A DNA stretch of 10,216 bases from JBEAUL01 sp041161475 (GTDB lineage: Bacteria; Pseudomonadota; Gammaproteobacteria; UBA6186; Azoamicaceae): contig JBEAUL010000104.1 of NCBI GenBank assembly GCA_041161475.1, positions 1 to 10,216 of the forward strand. The letters run 5' to 3'. Made by a program: the position numbers and the translations under genes. The first letter of the stretch is position 1. Each line of letters starts with the position of its first letter. Under the pieces are notes generated by a model that was not told where the DNA came from, made no database searches, and saw only the letters and a list, made by a program, of their open reading frames with translations. This document shows, piece after piece, positions 1 through 8,299 of this stretch.

Positions 1-625
1 TTTCTATACAAGACTGAAGAATACTGTATTCAGAAAGATAGGGTAAAAATGGATTTTTTTTGTGTAAATCGGCTATTATTTGACCAAGATAGCCAATATC
101 CTGCGATAAATCTTGAAATAAAAAATTGAATAAAATACCCCAGTTTTTTTCAAATAAAACGGATGGGTAAAGCTTGTCACTCAAGTCATTTAGTAGTGAT
201 CGAAGCATTTTTTTGTACTTTTCATAATTTAATTCTGTTATTGTATTTTTTATTTGTGAGAATATAAAATTTTTTACAATCACTAATTCAACGAGTCTGG
301 CAATTTCATTGGTGCTTTGTTTGTTTACTGCAATGTTACCACTTTCTTGGATTAACCTTATTAATTTTTTCATCCAGGGAGAATAGTTAAATATTTTTAA
401 CACAGGGAATTCTTTTGAGGATGCTCTGTTGAGTGAAAAGTCCTGTTTTTCAATATAGTTATTTGAGCAAACTTCTTCTTTGATAAATGAAAAAGCAATA
501 TCAGTATCTCTTTCTAGAAGGTCTAATAAAGAAACCCTGTTTTCTCCCTGTTGAATCACCGTATGCTCATTGATTATATCAAATAAATTTTCTTGAAATT
601 TCCAGATACTGTTGACAAAACGCAT
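1..625 (-). CDS. Unrecognised protein, N-terminal part only (runs off left edge)
   Basis: Reading the minus strand from the ATG at 625 gives an uninterrupted frame of 208 codons to the window edge, so the C-terminus is missing. The start MRFVNSIWKFQENLFDII is preceded by GGAG 11 nt upstream, an acceptable Shine-Dalgarno. The product is rich in Lys, Asn, Ile, Phe and Leu and looks soluble and helical. I see no signal peptide, convincing membrane segment or known motif. A Trp-containing stretch (NYSPWMKKL) and a hydrophobic Phe-rich stretch near residues 160-180 stand out. It lies downstream of uvrB on the same strand, with a 92-nt gap that holds a possible promoter of its own, so it need not be in a uvrB operon. 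It is visibly more AT-rich than uvrB, which may mean relaxed selection or foreign origin. The open frame is well supported; no function can be assigned. Confidence 0.75.
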   Translation of the reverse strand, partial: MRFVNSIWKFQENLFDIINEHTVIQQGENRVSLLDLLERDTDIAFSFIKEEVCSNNYIEKQDFSLNRASSKEFPVLKIFNYSPWMKKLIRLIQESGNIAVNKQSTNEIARLVELVIVKNFIFSQIKNTITELNYEKYKKMLRSLLNDLSDKLYPSVLFEKNWGILFNFLFQDLSQDIGYLGQIIADLHKKNPFLPYLSEYSILQSCIE

Positions 626-680
626 GAATATAAAGACTCCAAAACATAAGCTATTATTAGAAGAAATGCACTGATTGTGG

Positions 681-708
681 ATTCTAGCATGGTCTATGTT
701 TTTGGTAA
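681..708 (-). promoter_or_regulatory. Possible sigma70-type promoter for the 1-625 gene
   Basis: On the minus strand, TTACCA (708-703, 4/6 match to the -35 consensus) is followed after 16 nt by TAGAAT (686-681, 5/6). The TG one base before the -10 makes it an extended -10 element. A start near 674 would leave a leader of about 50 nt before the ATG at 625. Pattern match only. Confidence 0.35.
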
Positions 709-717
709 AGACTTCTA

Positions 718-2709
718 TTAAATTGCTGTTAATAAGTGCTTTTTAAGCACAGCAATGTTATCGCGTATGCTGGCTGCTTTTTCAAAATCAAGATTACGCG
801 CATGCGTGAGCATTTGTTTTTCTAAGGCTTTAATTTGTCCCGATAAAATTTTGATAGATCCAGAGATGGGAAGTTGCGTTAAGTCAGTGATGGGTTCTAT
901 TGCCACATCCACGCCTGTATCGAGTTGATGATGAATCGCTTTTTGGATAGTGCTGGGTGTAATCCCGTGGGCTTGATTATAAGCCGTTTGTTTTTCACGT
1001 CGACGCTTTGTTTCTTCAATGGCGCTTTGCATTGCTGGGGTGATTTTGTCTGCATACAAAATGGCTGTTCCATGAATGTGTCGTGCAGCGCGACCAATGG
1101 TTTGTATTAAAGAGCGTTCAGAACGTAAAAAGCCTTCTTTATCTGCATCTAAAATCGCCACCAGAGAGACTTCTGGTATATCAAGGCCCTCTCGCAGTAA
1201 ATTAATGCCAATTAAAGCATCGAACTTACCTAGTCGCAAATCGCGAATAATAGCTACTCGCTCAAGCGCGTCAATATCAGAGTGGAGATATCTGACTTTA
1301 ATCCCTTGATTGATAAAGTAATCAGTCAAATCTTCAGCCATTTTTTTCGTGAGGGTTGTAATCAGTACGCGCTCTTTCGCTTTTACGCGCACCTGTATCT
1401 CTTGTAACAAATCGTCCACTTGCTGTGTTGCTGGTTTTACCGTAATAGTGGGGTCGACCAATCCAGTTGGGCGCACAATTTGCTGAATCATGGCAGCAGA
1501 ATGTCGTTGCTCGTATTCTCCAGGTGTTGCCGATACATAGATGGTTTGATGTCCGAGTGCTTCAAATTCATCGAATCTGAGCGGACGATTATCTAAAGCA
1601 GACGGCAAACGAAAGCCATAATTAACGAGATTTTCTTTTCTTGCCCGATCGCCCCGATACATGGCACCCAGTTGTGGGATGGTGACATGAGATTCATCAA
1701 TTACCAATAAAGCGTCTGCCGGTAAATAATCAACAAGGGTGGGAGGGGGTTCTCCCGCAGAACGGCCAGATAAATAACGAGAATAATTTTCAACACCAGA
1801 GCAATAACCCAGTTCTAATAGCAGTTCAATGTCATATCGGGTACGTTGTTCTAAGCGTTGTGCTTCCACTAAGCGTTGTGCCTGTTCTAATTCTGCCAAA
1901 CGCACGGTCAATTCGGCTTTAATCAATTCTATCGTTTCTAAAATGCGTTGCCTGGGGGTTGCATAATGTGTTTTCGGGTAGACAGTGAATCGAGGGACTT
2001 GTTTTAACATTACCCCTGTTAAAGGGTCGAACAAAGACAGTTTATCGATGTCATCACCGAATAATTCAATACGTAGGGCTTCTTTATCGGATTCTGCAGG
2101 AAAAATATCAATCACATCACCGCGCACACGATAGGTTCCACGTTCAAAAGCCACTTCATTCCGCTTGTATTGTAACTCAGTGAGTTTACGCAACAATTCA
2201 CGTTGCTCAATACGATGTCCACGGTTTAAATGTAGCACCATCGATAAGTAGGCGTTTGGATCTCCCAGTCCATAAATGGCAGAAACAGTGGCCACAATAA
2301 TTGAACGAGGCGTTTCCAGTAAACTTTTTGTCGCAGACAAGCGCATTTGCTCAATTTGTTGGTTAATCGAAGCGTCTTTTTCAATATAGGTATCAGAGGC
2401 TGGCACATACGCTTCTGGTTGGTAATAATCATAATAAGAAACGAAATATTCAACCGCATTTTCTGGAAAAAAGGTTTTCATTTCAGCGTATAATTGTGCG
2501 GCTAAGGTTTTATTGGGCGCTAAAATTAATGTGGTGCGTTGTACGGATTCGATAACATTCGCAATTGTAAATGTTTTACCTGAACCTGTTACACCCACAA
2601 GAGTCTGCTTGCTAACTCCCGATTGCAGTTGTGTGCATAGCCTCTTAATCGCTTCGGGTTGATCGCCAGCAGGACGATAATCAGTTATTAACTTAAATTG
2701 ATCTTTCAT
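718..2709 (-). CDS. uvrB: UvrABC system protein B (excinuclease ABC subunit B)
   Basis: UvrB takes over from UvrA at DNA lesions, inserts a beta-hairpin between the strands and recruits UvrC for dual incision in nucleotide excision repair (cytosolic). The 663-residue product is full length for the family. Visible motifs: Walker A GVTGSGKT (39-46); the damage-probing hairpin YYDYYQPEAYVP (92-103); the DEAD-like box DESH (338-341); helicase motif VI within QTIGRAARH (IGRAARH 538-544); and a C-terminal UVR domain (about 625-658) that contacts UvrC. The frame is open to an ATG at 2775, but I chose the ATG at 2709: its N-terminus MKDQFKLITDYRPAGDQPEAI matches the usual UvrB start, and the 22 extra residues look like untranslated leader. 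Neither ATG has a strong Shine-Dalgarno. No CTG-N10-CAG LexA-type box is present in the upstream 102 bp, so SOS control is not evident. No clear terminator follows the stop. Confidence 0.97.
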   Translation of the reverse strand: MKDQFKLITDYRPAGDQPEAIKRLCTQLQSGVSKQTLVGVTGSGKTFTIANVIESVQRTTLILAPNKTLAAQLYAEMKTFFPENAVEYFVSYYDYYQPEAYVPASDTYIEKDASINQQIEQMRLSATKSLLETPRSIIVATVSAIYGLGDPNAYLSMVLHLNRGHRIEQRELLRKLTELQYKRNEVAFERGTYRVRGDVIDIFPAESDKEALRIELFGDDIDKLSLFDPLTGVMLKQVPRFTVYPKTHYATPRQRILETIELIKAELTVRLAELEQAQRLVEAQRLEQRTRYDIELLLELGYCSGVENYSRYLSGRSAGEPPPTLVDYLPADALLVIDESHVTIPQLGAMYRGDRARKENLVNYGFRLPSALDNRPLRFDEFEALGHQTIYVSATPGEYEQRHSAAMIQQIVRPTGLVDPTITVKPATQQVDDLLQEIQVRVKAKERVLITTLTKKMAEDLTDYFINQGIKVRYLHSDIDALERVAIIRDLRLGKFDALIGINLLREGLDIPEVSLVAILDADKEGFLRSERSLIQTIGRAARHIHGTAILYADKITPAMQSAIEETKRRREKQTAYNQAHGITPSTIQKAIHHQLDTGVDVAIEPITDLTQLPISGSIKILSGQIKALEKQMLTHARNLDFEKAASIRDNIAVLKKHLLTAI

Positions 2710-2811
2710 GTCTATATTATCTATATAAAAGGCAAAAATATCAAACAGTTGAGGTGACAAGCTACAGTAAACCATGCCTGTAATTATAAAATTTTGTGTA
2801 AGGGGTTACGG
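2710..2811. promoter_or_regulatory. Divergent intergenic region between uvrB and the large lysine-poor gene
   Basis: This AT-rich 102-bp stretch must carry start signals for genes on both strands. On the minus strand a perfect TATAAT lies at 2788-2783; a start about 7 nt downstream would fall near the ATG at 2775, which supports translation of uvrB from the later ATG at 2709. The hexamer at -35 spacing is poor (CCGTAA). On the plus strand TATAAA (2785-2790) overlaps it, again without a good -35. A ribosome binding site AAGGGG (2800-2805) sits 6 nt before the plus-strand ATG at 2812. No LexA-type box is seen. Confidence 0.4.
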
Positions 2812-5800
2812 ATGAATATCGAAGAAATGATAGCAGGTATCGAGTATTTTGAAAGATTGTATCAGTTAATGGGCCTTGGGCAAAATGAAGAAAATGGAAT
2901 CTTAGCACACGTTAGGGTTCATTGTCCTATTACACGTCGACGTTATGCCAGTATAGCCACCATCAATCAAGTTGCACGGCCATTTATTGTTGCTGTGCGT
3001 AATGCATTTTTGGCCAGACAAAACGATTTTGTGACACTAGAAAACATCGGTGCTTTAATGCAAAGATACAATGCCCTAATAAGCACGGCGATGGCATCAG
3101 AAGAGGCGAGTTGGAGAGGGGGGCATGAGATTTTATCCGCCTTACAAAGCCTTAATTATGGACAAAGAAGGCAAGAAGATGCGCCCACAGCAGAAGAGAA
3201 TCCGAACCGAAATGTACGCCGAAGAACCGTTTTGCCTAATATTTTATCTGCCTATACTTCATGGCAACGATCGGTACTCTTAGGATATCGACGCAATCAA
3301 GCAGGATATCGCTTCAACGTTGCCTCAGAAGCAGCCAGAAACGATACGGCTTATGTCAATCAGCATCAATTACAAGATTTTGATCCCTCGGTTATGCCGG
3401 AGACAGTACAGAATTGGCAAAATAACATACCTGTTCTAGAAAATCCGGCTTTACCCAATGTTAATATGGTCTCTGCAGAAGCACAGTCCACAATGTCTAC
3501 TCCAGAAGCCGATCACCTTGCTTATGCGCTGGATGTTGATCTAGAGGCATGGGGAGAATTGCCCAATGAAAATTATTTCTTAAATAATCAGATGACACAA
3601 GATCCAATTGAGGACACTGTGTGGGACAGTTTTTTTAGTGGCTTTGAGACAGCAGAGGTAAATACGGATGGATCAGAGAATATTTTAGGCATGCCACAAC
3701 GAAATGCTTTAATTTTTAGCGATATGCCTTTTCTGAATCCAAGTTTACCCACTATTCAAGAAAACGCGGATATGCCACAGATTCCCCCACCCTTATTGCG
3801 TTTGCATGCGATAGATGAAACCACGCGCATGCCAAGACAACCGCGTGTAAGACCAGCTACGCCAACCCCTACCCCAGTGCATTCTCCAAACATACAAGAA
3901 TTATATACGGGTAGCGAAGCCTTGACCATGCCGTTGTTGCCTAGAGGCACTTGGGAAGATGAAGTCGCCCGTAGCACCAACGCATCACAAGCCAATAACA
4001 GACAAAGGGAGACAAACGGCATTCGGCCAGGACCACTTACTTGGGCAGAAATTGTATCACAAAGCGATTCGGGAACCCCTGAACAAGAAAATACACAGAC
4101 AGAAACATCCGTGGATGGATCGGATAATGACGCGCTGAATCAAGAAGAAACGCCTATCAGTATTTTACCCATTGAACGCAGAGAGATACTGGTGCCCGAT
4201 GCCAATCATTTTGTTTACCAAGGACAACCTAGATTGACTAATTTACCTTTGGTAGAGCCATATTTACAAACATTGGCTTTACCGAGTATTCCAGTGATAC
4301 AGCCTTACGATCCGAACAGTCATGCGCGACCCGATCTTATTTCAGAATCCTTTGTGCCACATGGAAATATTCGTGTCAGTGTTGCTCTTCAAATACCACA
4401 AGAAGAAGCCCAATTACCTATTGGGGTGTTAGAGAGGCTCGAAGCGCATGAATTATTAAGGGAGCGATTAGAGGTATTTATTAGCATTCAAGACAATCCC
4501 TGGGAAAATAATGCAGAAAGATTATTGCGCGTACATCCTTATATTCATCCTTTTGCACAACAAGACGATGAAAATGAACATACTGTGCAAGTCAGTATCG
4601 CGGAAATTGGCGGTCGTTTTTCTCCTTTTACCCAACATGTGGTTCAAACACATCATGGCGTTTTTTCCCCACAAAATATGCAGATACTGGGTTCGCTCAA
4701 TTTTGAACGGACTTATGCCTTTTATTCTTTGTGCACCAACCCTGTCACTAATCGTATGGGGTTAACATTACATATATTGTTAAGTGATTTAAACCAGCGC
4801 TGGGTGTTAGATGCCCTACAAGACCCTCAGTTAAACAGCCTAGAAAGGTTTATCGAAGTGGTCGAGCTTATCAACACAATTAACGAGCACGATCGGTTGC
4901 CATTAGATGAACTCAGGTATCTAGCCGGTTTGCAAGTGCGTCCCATAGTGGAACACGAGTCTCTCAATGAATCTCAATATCAGTTGGCGATTGAAGTCAG
5001 AAGACCTTTATCGACAGCCATAACCTTAAGTGCCGAGAGACTGTTGTCACAAGAATTTTCAGGACAACACAGTGCCGGGGGGACAAGTTCAAGGCTAGAA
5101 AATGCCACCAATTCGGCAGGGCTTAACTTTATAGAAGCAGTTTTAGGAGCAGAATTTCGCCATGAATTAGAACCGAGCGCAAATCAGCGCTTGCAGATGT
5201 TGATACATAATTTTGCAGATTATTTACGCGAATGTCTGATCAATAATTTACAAGAAAATGAAACATTTTTAGGACAGTTAGATGCCAATGATTACAATAA
5301 TATACAGTCTCCACATGTGTATTTTCATCGATATGCAGTGACCATGCGAGCTATTTTGCATAACCAAAAAATCCGCAGTGGCTATAACGAAGGGGTGTTA
5401 TTAAGAGAGATTGCAGCTATTTGGTATAGTATCAGACACTTGCCGGTAGAAGCCCGTGAAAATTATATTAATAATATCACGATGCAAATGCATGAAATTC
5501 AAAGAGCCTATAATATTGCGCGGTTTTACCAACATTTCTTTTATTCGGATAATCGTACGCCAGAAGATTGGGTTGACGAAGAACGCAATAGGGTATTTTA
5601 TATTAATCGTGCAAAAGACAGCTGGGTAAGGGTAGAAGAAAATATCGATCGCATTCGAGCGATGTTTATTAATCGGCCTGCCAGAGAAATACCAGATGAG
5701 CTGGTAGAGGATGAAACACTCAGTACGGAAACAAGAACCCTGATTAGGGCCCATTCTACGGCAGACACACGGGCAGTGCAGTTTGAAGACGTGAGACATT

Positions 5801-6651
5801 TTATTCTTGAGACAGTCGCTGAAAATACACAAGGAACGGTACGTATCACAGATGAAATGGCTGCCGTACAAATAGAAACACGCCCCAGACCTTCGGGACA
5901 TGGACAAGAGAGAATCATTAGACGAACAGGCAGAGGAGTAATAGAAAACTTTTTGAGAATTATGGAACTGAGTAATAGGCTGTCTTATCCAACCAGCGCG
6001 ATTGCAACAGATAATTTTTTAACAGATGCGGACAGTTGTGGTCCTGGTGCAGAAACCCGCTTGCTTGATATTGCCAATACCTTGCCAGAGATACGGGTGA
6101 TCTCCATTTCGCCCCTACAGGCTACCCAGTTATTTCAAGAATGTATTATGGCCAGACTGTCTGCTTGGATTGAAGAAGAGATTGCAAGCCAGTATGCTGA
6201 AGTGGACTCTATACAGCAGTTGCTGATTCATCCTTCATTAACCCAAGAAGAACAGGTGATTTTATCAACATTATATGCCCCATTGCGTGATAGAATACGC
6301 AGTACCTTGCTTGAATTAAGCCAGAATAGCCCAGAGATTAGGGTCGCCATGACAGTTCGAAATCATAACAGTGGCCTGTTGGTATTAGATGAAGTCACAG
6401 ACATTATGTTAGAGAATTTTAATATTTATAATATCAGTAACACGGAAAATGTCGTTGCAGAAGCACTCACCTTTATGCAATCGCGTGGTACATATCGCAC
6501 GATACCAGAGGCGACCGTAGAAACGCTAGAAACGTCTGCGACTGGGGGAGAATATGAATCAGACGATGAAACACAAGACGCAGATGAAAACGCTGCATCA
6601 GAATATCCCGATGAAGACATGTCTCAGCTTAACCGCGGAAACCGGATGTAA
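2812..6651 (+). CDS. Large lysine-depleted protein of unknown family, effector-like (1279 aa)
   Basis: I do not recognise this protein. The ATG at 2812 was chosen over an in-frame TTG at 2794 because AAGGGG lies 6 nt before it. The product has only two lysines (K853 and K935) against about 98 arginines by hand count, so the first 852 residues contain none. It has five cysteines, one in a SCGPGAETRL motif (C1076). Rough layout: a helical N-terminal region (1-140) with Arg clusters; a low-complexity, probably disordered stretch rich in Pro, Thr, Asn, Gln and Ser (about 200-460, including TPTPTPV near 348); a mixed alpha/beta central region with beta-like strands such as IRVSVALQI; a helical C-terminal half (about 750-1220); then an acidic tail with ESDDETQDADENAASEYPDED before a short basic end. 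No signal peptide or membrane segment is visible. The gene is co-transcribed with the 6653 gene. Neighbouring genes use Lys normally, so this is not genome-wide bias. Possible roles are a secreted host-targeted effector or ubiquitin-system protein (inference). Confidence 0.9.
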   Translation: MNIEEMIAGIEYFERLYQLMGLGQNEENGILAHVRVHCPITRRRYASIATINQVARPFIVAVRNAFLARQNDFVTLENIGALMQRYNALISTAMASEEASWRGGHEILSALQSLNYGQRRQEDAPTAEENPNRNVRRRTVLPNILSAYTSWQRSVLLGYRRNQAGYRFNVASEAARNDTAYVNQHQLQDFDPSVMPETVQNWQNNIPVLENPALPNVNMVSAEAQSTMSTPEADHLAYALDVDLEAWGELPNENYFLNNQMTQDPIEDTVWDSFFSGFETAEVNTDGSENILGMPQRNALIFSDMPFLNPSLPTIQENADMPQIPPPLLRLHAIDETTRMPRQPRVRPATPTPTPVHSPNIQELYTGSEALTMPLLPRGTWEDEVARSTNASQANNRQRETNGIRPGPLTWAEIVSQSDSGTPEQENTQTETSVDGSDNDALNQEETPISILPIERREILVPDANHFVYQGQPRLTNLPLVEPYLQTLALPSIPVIQPYDPNSHARPDLISESFVPHGNIRVSVALQIPQEEAQLPIGVLERLEAHELLRERLEVFISIQDNPWENNAERLLRVHPYIHPFAQQDDENEHTVQVSIAEIGGRFSPFTQHVVQTHHGVFSPQNMQILGSLNFERTYAFYSLCTNPVTNRMGLTLHILLSDLNQRWVLDALQDPQLNSLERFIEVVELINTINEHDRLPLDELRYLAGLQVRPIVEHESLNESQYQLAIEVRRPLSTAITLSAERLLSQEFSGQHSAGGTSSRLENATNSAGLNFIEAVLGAEFRHELEPSANQRLQMLIHNFADYLRECLINNLQENETFLGQLDANDYNNIQSPHVYFHRYAVTMRAILHNQKIRSGYNEGVLLREIAAIWYSIRHLPVEARENYINNITMQMHEIQRAYNIARFYQHFFYSDNRTPEDWVDEERNRVFYINRAKDSWVRVEENIDRIRAMFINRPAREIPDELVEDETLSTETRTLIRAHSTADTRAVQFEDVRHFILETVAENTQGTVRITDEMAAVQIETRPRPSGHGQERIIRRTGRGVIENFLRIMELSNRLSYPTSAIATDNFLTDADSCGPGAETRLLDIANTLPEIRVISISPLQATQLFQECIMARLSAWIEEEIASQYAEVDSIQQLLIHPSLTQEEQVILSTLYAPLRDRIRSTLLELSQNSPEIRVAMTVRNHNSGLLVLDEVTDIMLENFNIYNISNTENVVAEALTFMQSRGTYRTIPEATVETLETSATGGEYESDDETQDADENAASEYPDEDMSQLNRGNRM

Positions 6652-6652
6652 G

Positions 6653-7099
6653 ATGGATAGCAACACGGTATGGAAAGTCCTAAATCAACATTCCTGGCAT
6701 TTTTCTAAACGATTGCCTGAGAGTGGGATTGTGATCACAGGGCAGGTAACCCCAGCGCCTATCCAGGGAACGGTTAATCGGATGACATGGCATGAGCAGG
6801 GTAGCTGGTCAGATCGGCATGATAAATCGTATGTCTGTAGTTTAACCCATGAGTATGTGCTAGAAGGGGATCGACTCCTGATTTATTCAGGACCTGAAAC
6901 CACGGTATTGTTACATGAATTTTGTATCAAACCGTTTCAGCAGTTTCCAATCGTGATGCAACATACCCATTATTGTGGGCAAGATACCTATGCTTGTGAA
7001 TGGATTTTTTTAAATGAGACTTCGTTTAGCATGCAGTACACTGTACTAGGGCCTAAAAAACAGTATCGTATTGAGGCCCTATATACAGCGATCTCATAA
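6653..7099 (+). CDS. Small DUF6314-like protein
   Basis: This 148-residue product begins MDSNTVWKVLNQHSWHFSKRL. The pattern fits what I recall of the DUF6314 family: an N-terminal W-x-F-x-R-like segment (HSWHFSKRL), a central beta-rich stretch with W-H-E-x-G, then H-x-x-C-x-x-D-x-Y (HTHYCGQDTY) and a closing GPKKQY followed by an aromatic strand (family form GPrKdY). Proteins of this family are single-domain, about 140-150 residues and of unknown biochemical function; a small beta-barrel is plausible. The frame stays open further upstream into the previous gene, but only the ATG at 6653 starts at the expected family N-terminus. That start is 1 nt after the previous stop codon, with a weak GGA 6 nt upstream, so translational coupling to the lysine-poor gene is likely. 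Lysine content is ordinary (six). No signal peptide is seen. It converges on the aminotransferase with a 9-nt gap. Confidence 0.85.
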   Translation: MDSNTVWKVLNQHSWHFSKRLPESGIVITGQVTPAPIQGTVNRMTWHEQGSWSDRHDKSYVCSLTHEYVLEGDRLLIYSGPETTVLLHEFCIKPFQQFPIVMQHTHYCGQDTYACEWIFLNETSFSMQYTVLGPKKQYRIEALYTAIS

Positions 7100-7108
7100 C
7101 GCTTCTTG

Positions 7109-8299
7109 CTATCCCTTGTCAATGACTTGATTGAGTCGCGCAATACTGGCTTCTAGATTGGGCATGCTGGTGGCAAAAGACAACCTTAAATGTCCTGGCG
7201 CTCCAAAAGCACTGCCGGGGACCAAGGCCACTTTGGCTTCTTGAATAAAGAATTCTGCTAACGCCAGATCGTCTTGTATGCCAGGCATCTGATCAATTAA
7301 GCCTTGAAACTGCGGTAAAACATAAAAGGTGCCGTCCGCAGGCAGACAGGATACGCCCTTTATTTGGTTCAGTGAGGCCACGACATAATCGTGTCGTAAT
7401 TTAAAGGCATGCACCATGCTGCTGATGGCATGCTGGTCGCCATCAAGCGCGGCTTCTGCGGCTGCCTGAGAGATTGAGCAAGGGTTAGACGTGCTTTGGC
7501 TTTGTATATTGGTCATGGCTTCGATCATCTCGCGCGGTCCTGCTGCATACCCAATGCGCCAGCCTGTCATGGCATATGTTTTAGATACGCCGTTGATAAT
7601 CACTGTGCGAGACTTTAACGTGGGATCGAGGGTCAATACATTACAAAAAGGATCGGAAGACCAACGAATATGCTCGTAAATGTCGTCTGATGCAATCCAT
7701 ACCTGAGGATGTTTCTGTAATACCTGAATCAGTGCCCGAAGCTCTGCTTCAGAATAACAGATGCCAGTTGGATTAGAAGGACTATTTAGGATCAGTAAAC
7801 GGGTTTTCGGCGTAATCGCTGCCTCTAATTGTTCTGGCGAAATTTTAAATTGTGATGCAATACCTGTCTGTAAAATCACCGGTGTTGCTTCTGCCAATAA
7901 AACCATGTCTGGATAAGAAACCCAATAAGGCGCCGGAATGATTACTTCATCCCCCGGGTTAAGTAAAGCCTGCATAAAGTTATAAATGCTCTGCTTGGCA
8001 CCCGTAGAGACCAAAATTTCGTTGGGGGCAAAGTGTAACCGATTGTCTCGCTCAAATTTGTTAATAATGGCACGACGCAAACTTAAGGTCCCTTCAACAG
8101 CCGTATACTTGGTCTGTCCTTTTTGAATGGCTTGTATGGCAGCTGCTTTGATGTGCTCTGGGGTATCAAAATCAGGCTCTCCTGCGCCTAAACTGATAAT
8201 ATCCACCCCCTGTGCCTTTAAGGCATTGGCCCTAGCGGTAACAGCAAGCGTAGGGGAAGGTTTAATATGACTGACACGATTGGATAAATTGCGATTCAA
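7109..8299 (-). CDS. aspC: Aspartate aminotransferase, PLP-dependent class I (I-beta type)
   Basis: This is a fold-type I PLP enzyme that transfers the amino group of aspartate to 2-oxoglutarate; some I-beta members also act on prephenate or other keto acids, so substrate range is not fixed by sequence alone. Visible family features: KPSPTLAV at the N-terminus, LGAGEPDFDTP substrate loop, STGAKQ (phosphate and carboxylate contacts), NSPSNPTG, the PLP lysine K240 in SKTYAMTGWRIGY, and the substrate-carboxylate arginine R372 in LRLSFATS. The length of 396 residues is usual. An in-frame ATG at 8341 adds 14 residues (MSHLNKIENTGDLH) but lacks a good ribosome site. The TTG at 8299 has GGGAG (8312-8308) exactly 8 nt upstream and gives MNRNLSNRVSHIKPSPTLAV, the typical family start, so I chose it. 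The gene is monocistronic as far as seen and converges on the DUF6314-like gene. Confidence 0.93.
   Translation of the reverse strand: MNRNLSNRVSHIKPSPTLAVTARANALKAQGVDIISLGAGEPDFDTPEHIKAAAIQAIQKGQTKYTAVEGTLSLRRAIINKFERDNRLHFAPNEILVSTGAKQSIYNFMQALLNPGDEVIIPAPYWVSYPDMVLLAEATPVILQTGIASQFKISPEQLEAAITPKTRLLILNSPSNPTGICYSEAELRALIQVLQKHPQVWIASDDIYEHIRWSSDPFCNVLTLDPTLKSRTVIINGVSKTYAMTGWRIGYAAGPREMIEAMTNIQSQSTSNPCSISQAAAEAALDGDQHAISSMVHAFKLRHDYVVASLNQIKGVSCLPADGTFYVLPQFQGLIDQMPGIQDDLALAEFFIQEAKVALVPGSAFGAPGHLRLSFATSMPNLEASIARLNQVIDKG

Noticed and set aside
736..750. Perfect inverted repeat (GTGCTT/AAGCAC) near the 3' end of uvrB as a terminator
   Set aside because: It lies within the last uvrB codons with a 3-nt loop and no following U-run in the direction of transcription.
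2710..2811. LexA/SOS box upstream of uvrB
   Set aside because: No CTG-N10-CAG spacing exists in this stretch.
5401..5907. A 168-codon open frame on the minus strand inside the large gene, and a second one at 5598-5918
   Set aside because: Both lie fully antisense to a well-supported gene; their products are Cys/Ser/Arg-rich with no family resemblance. The open frames are a side effect of the composition of the sense gene.
6031..6060. NEL-type E3 ligase (IpaH/SspH family) assignment based on the SCGPG cysteine
   Set aside because: The CxD-type active-site pattern and the leucine-rich repeats of that family are not seen; Lys depletion alone does not identify it.
6554..6652. Upstream extension of the DUF6314-like frame into the large gene
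   Set aside because: It overlaps the acidic tail codons of the previous gene in another frame, and the family N-terminus begins at 6653.
7048..7080. AGGGCCT/AGGCCCT inverted repeat near the end of the DUF6314-like gene as a terminator
   Set aside because: The 7-bp arms are perfect but the loop is 19 nt, it is inside coding sequence and no T-run follows on either strand.
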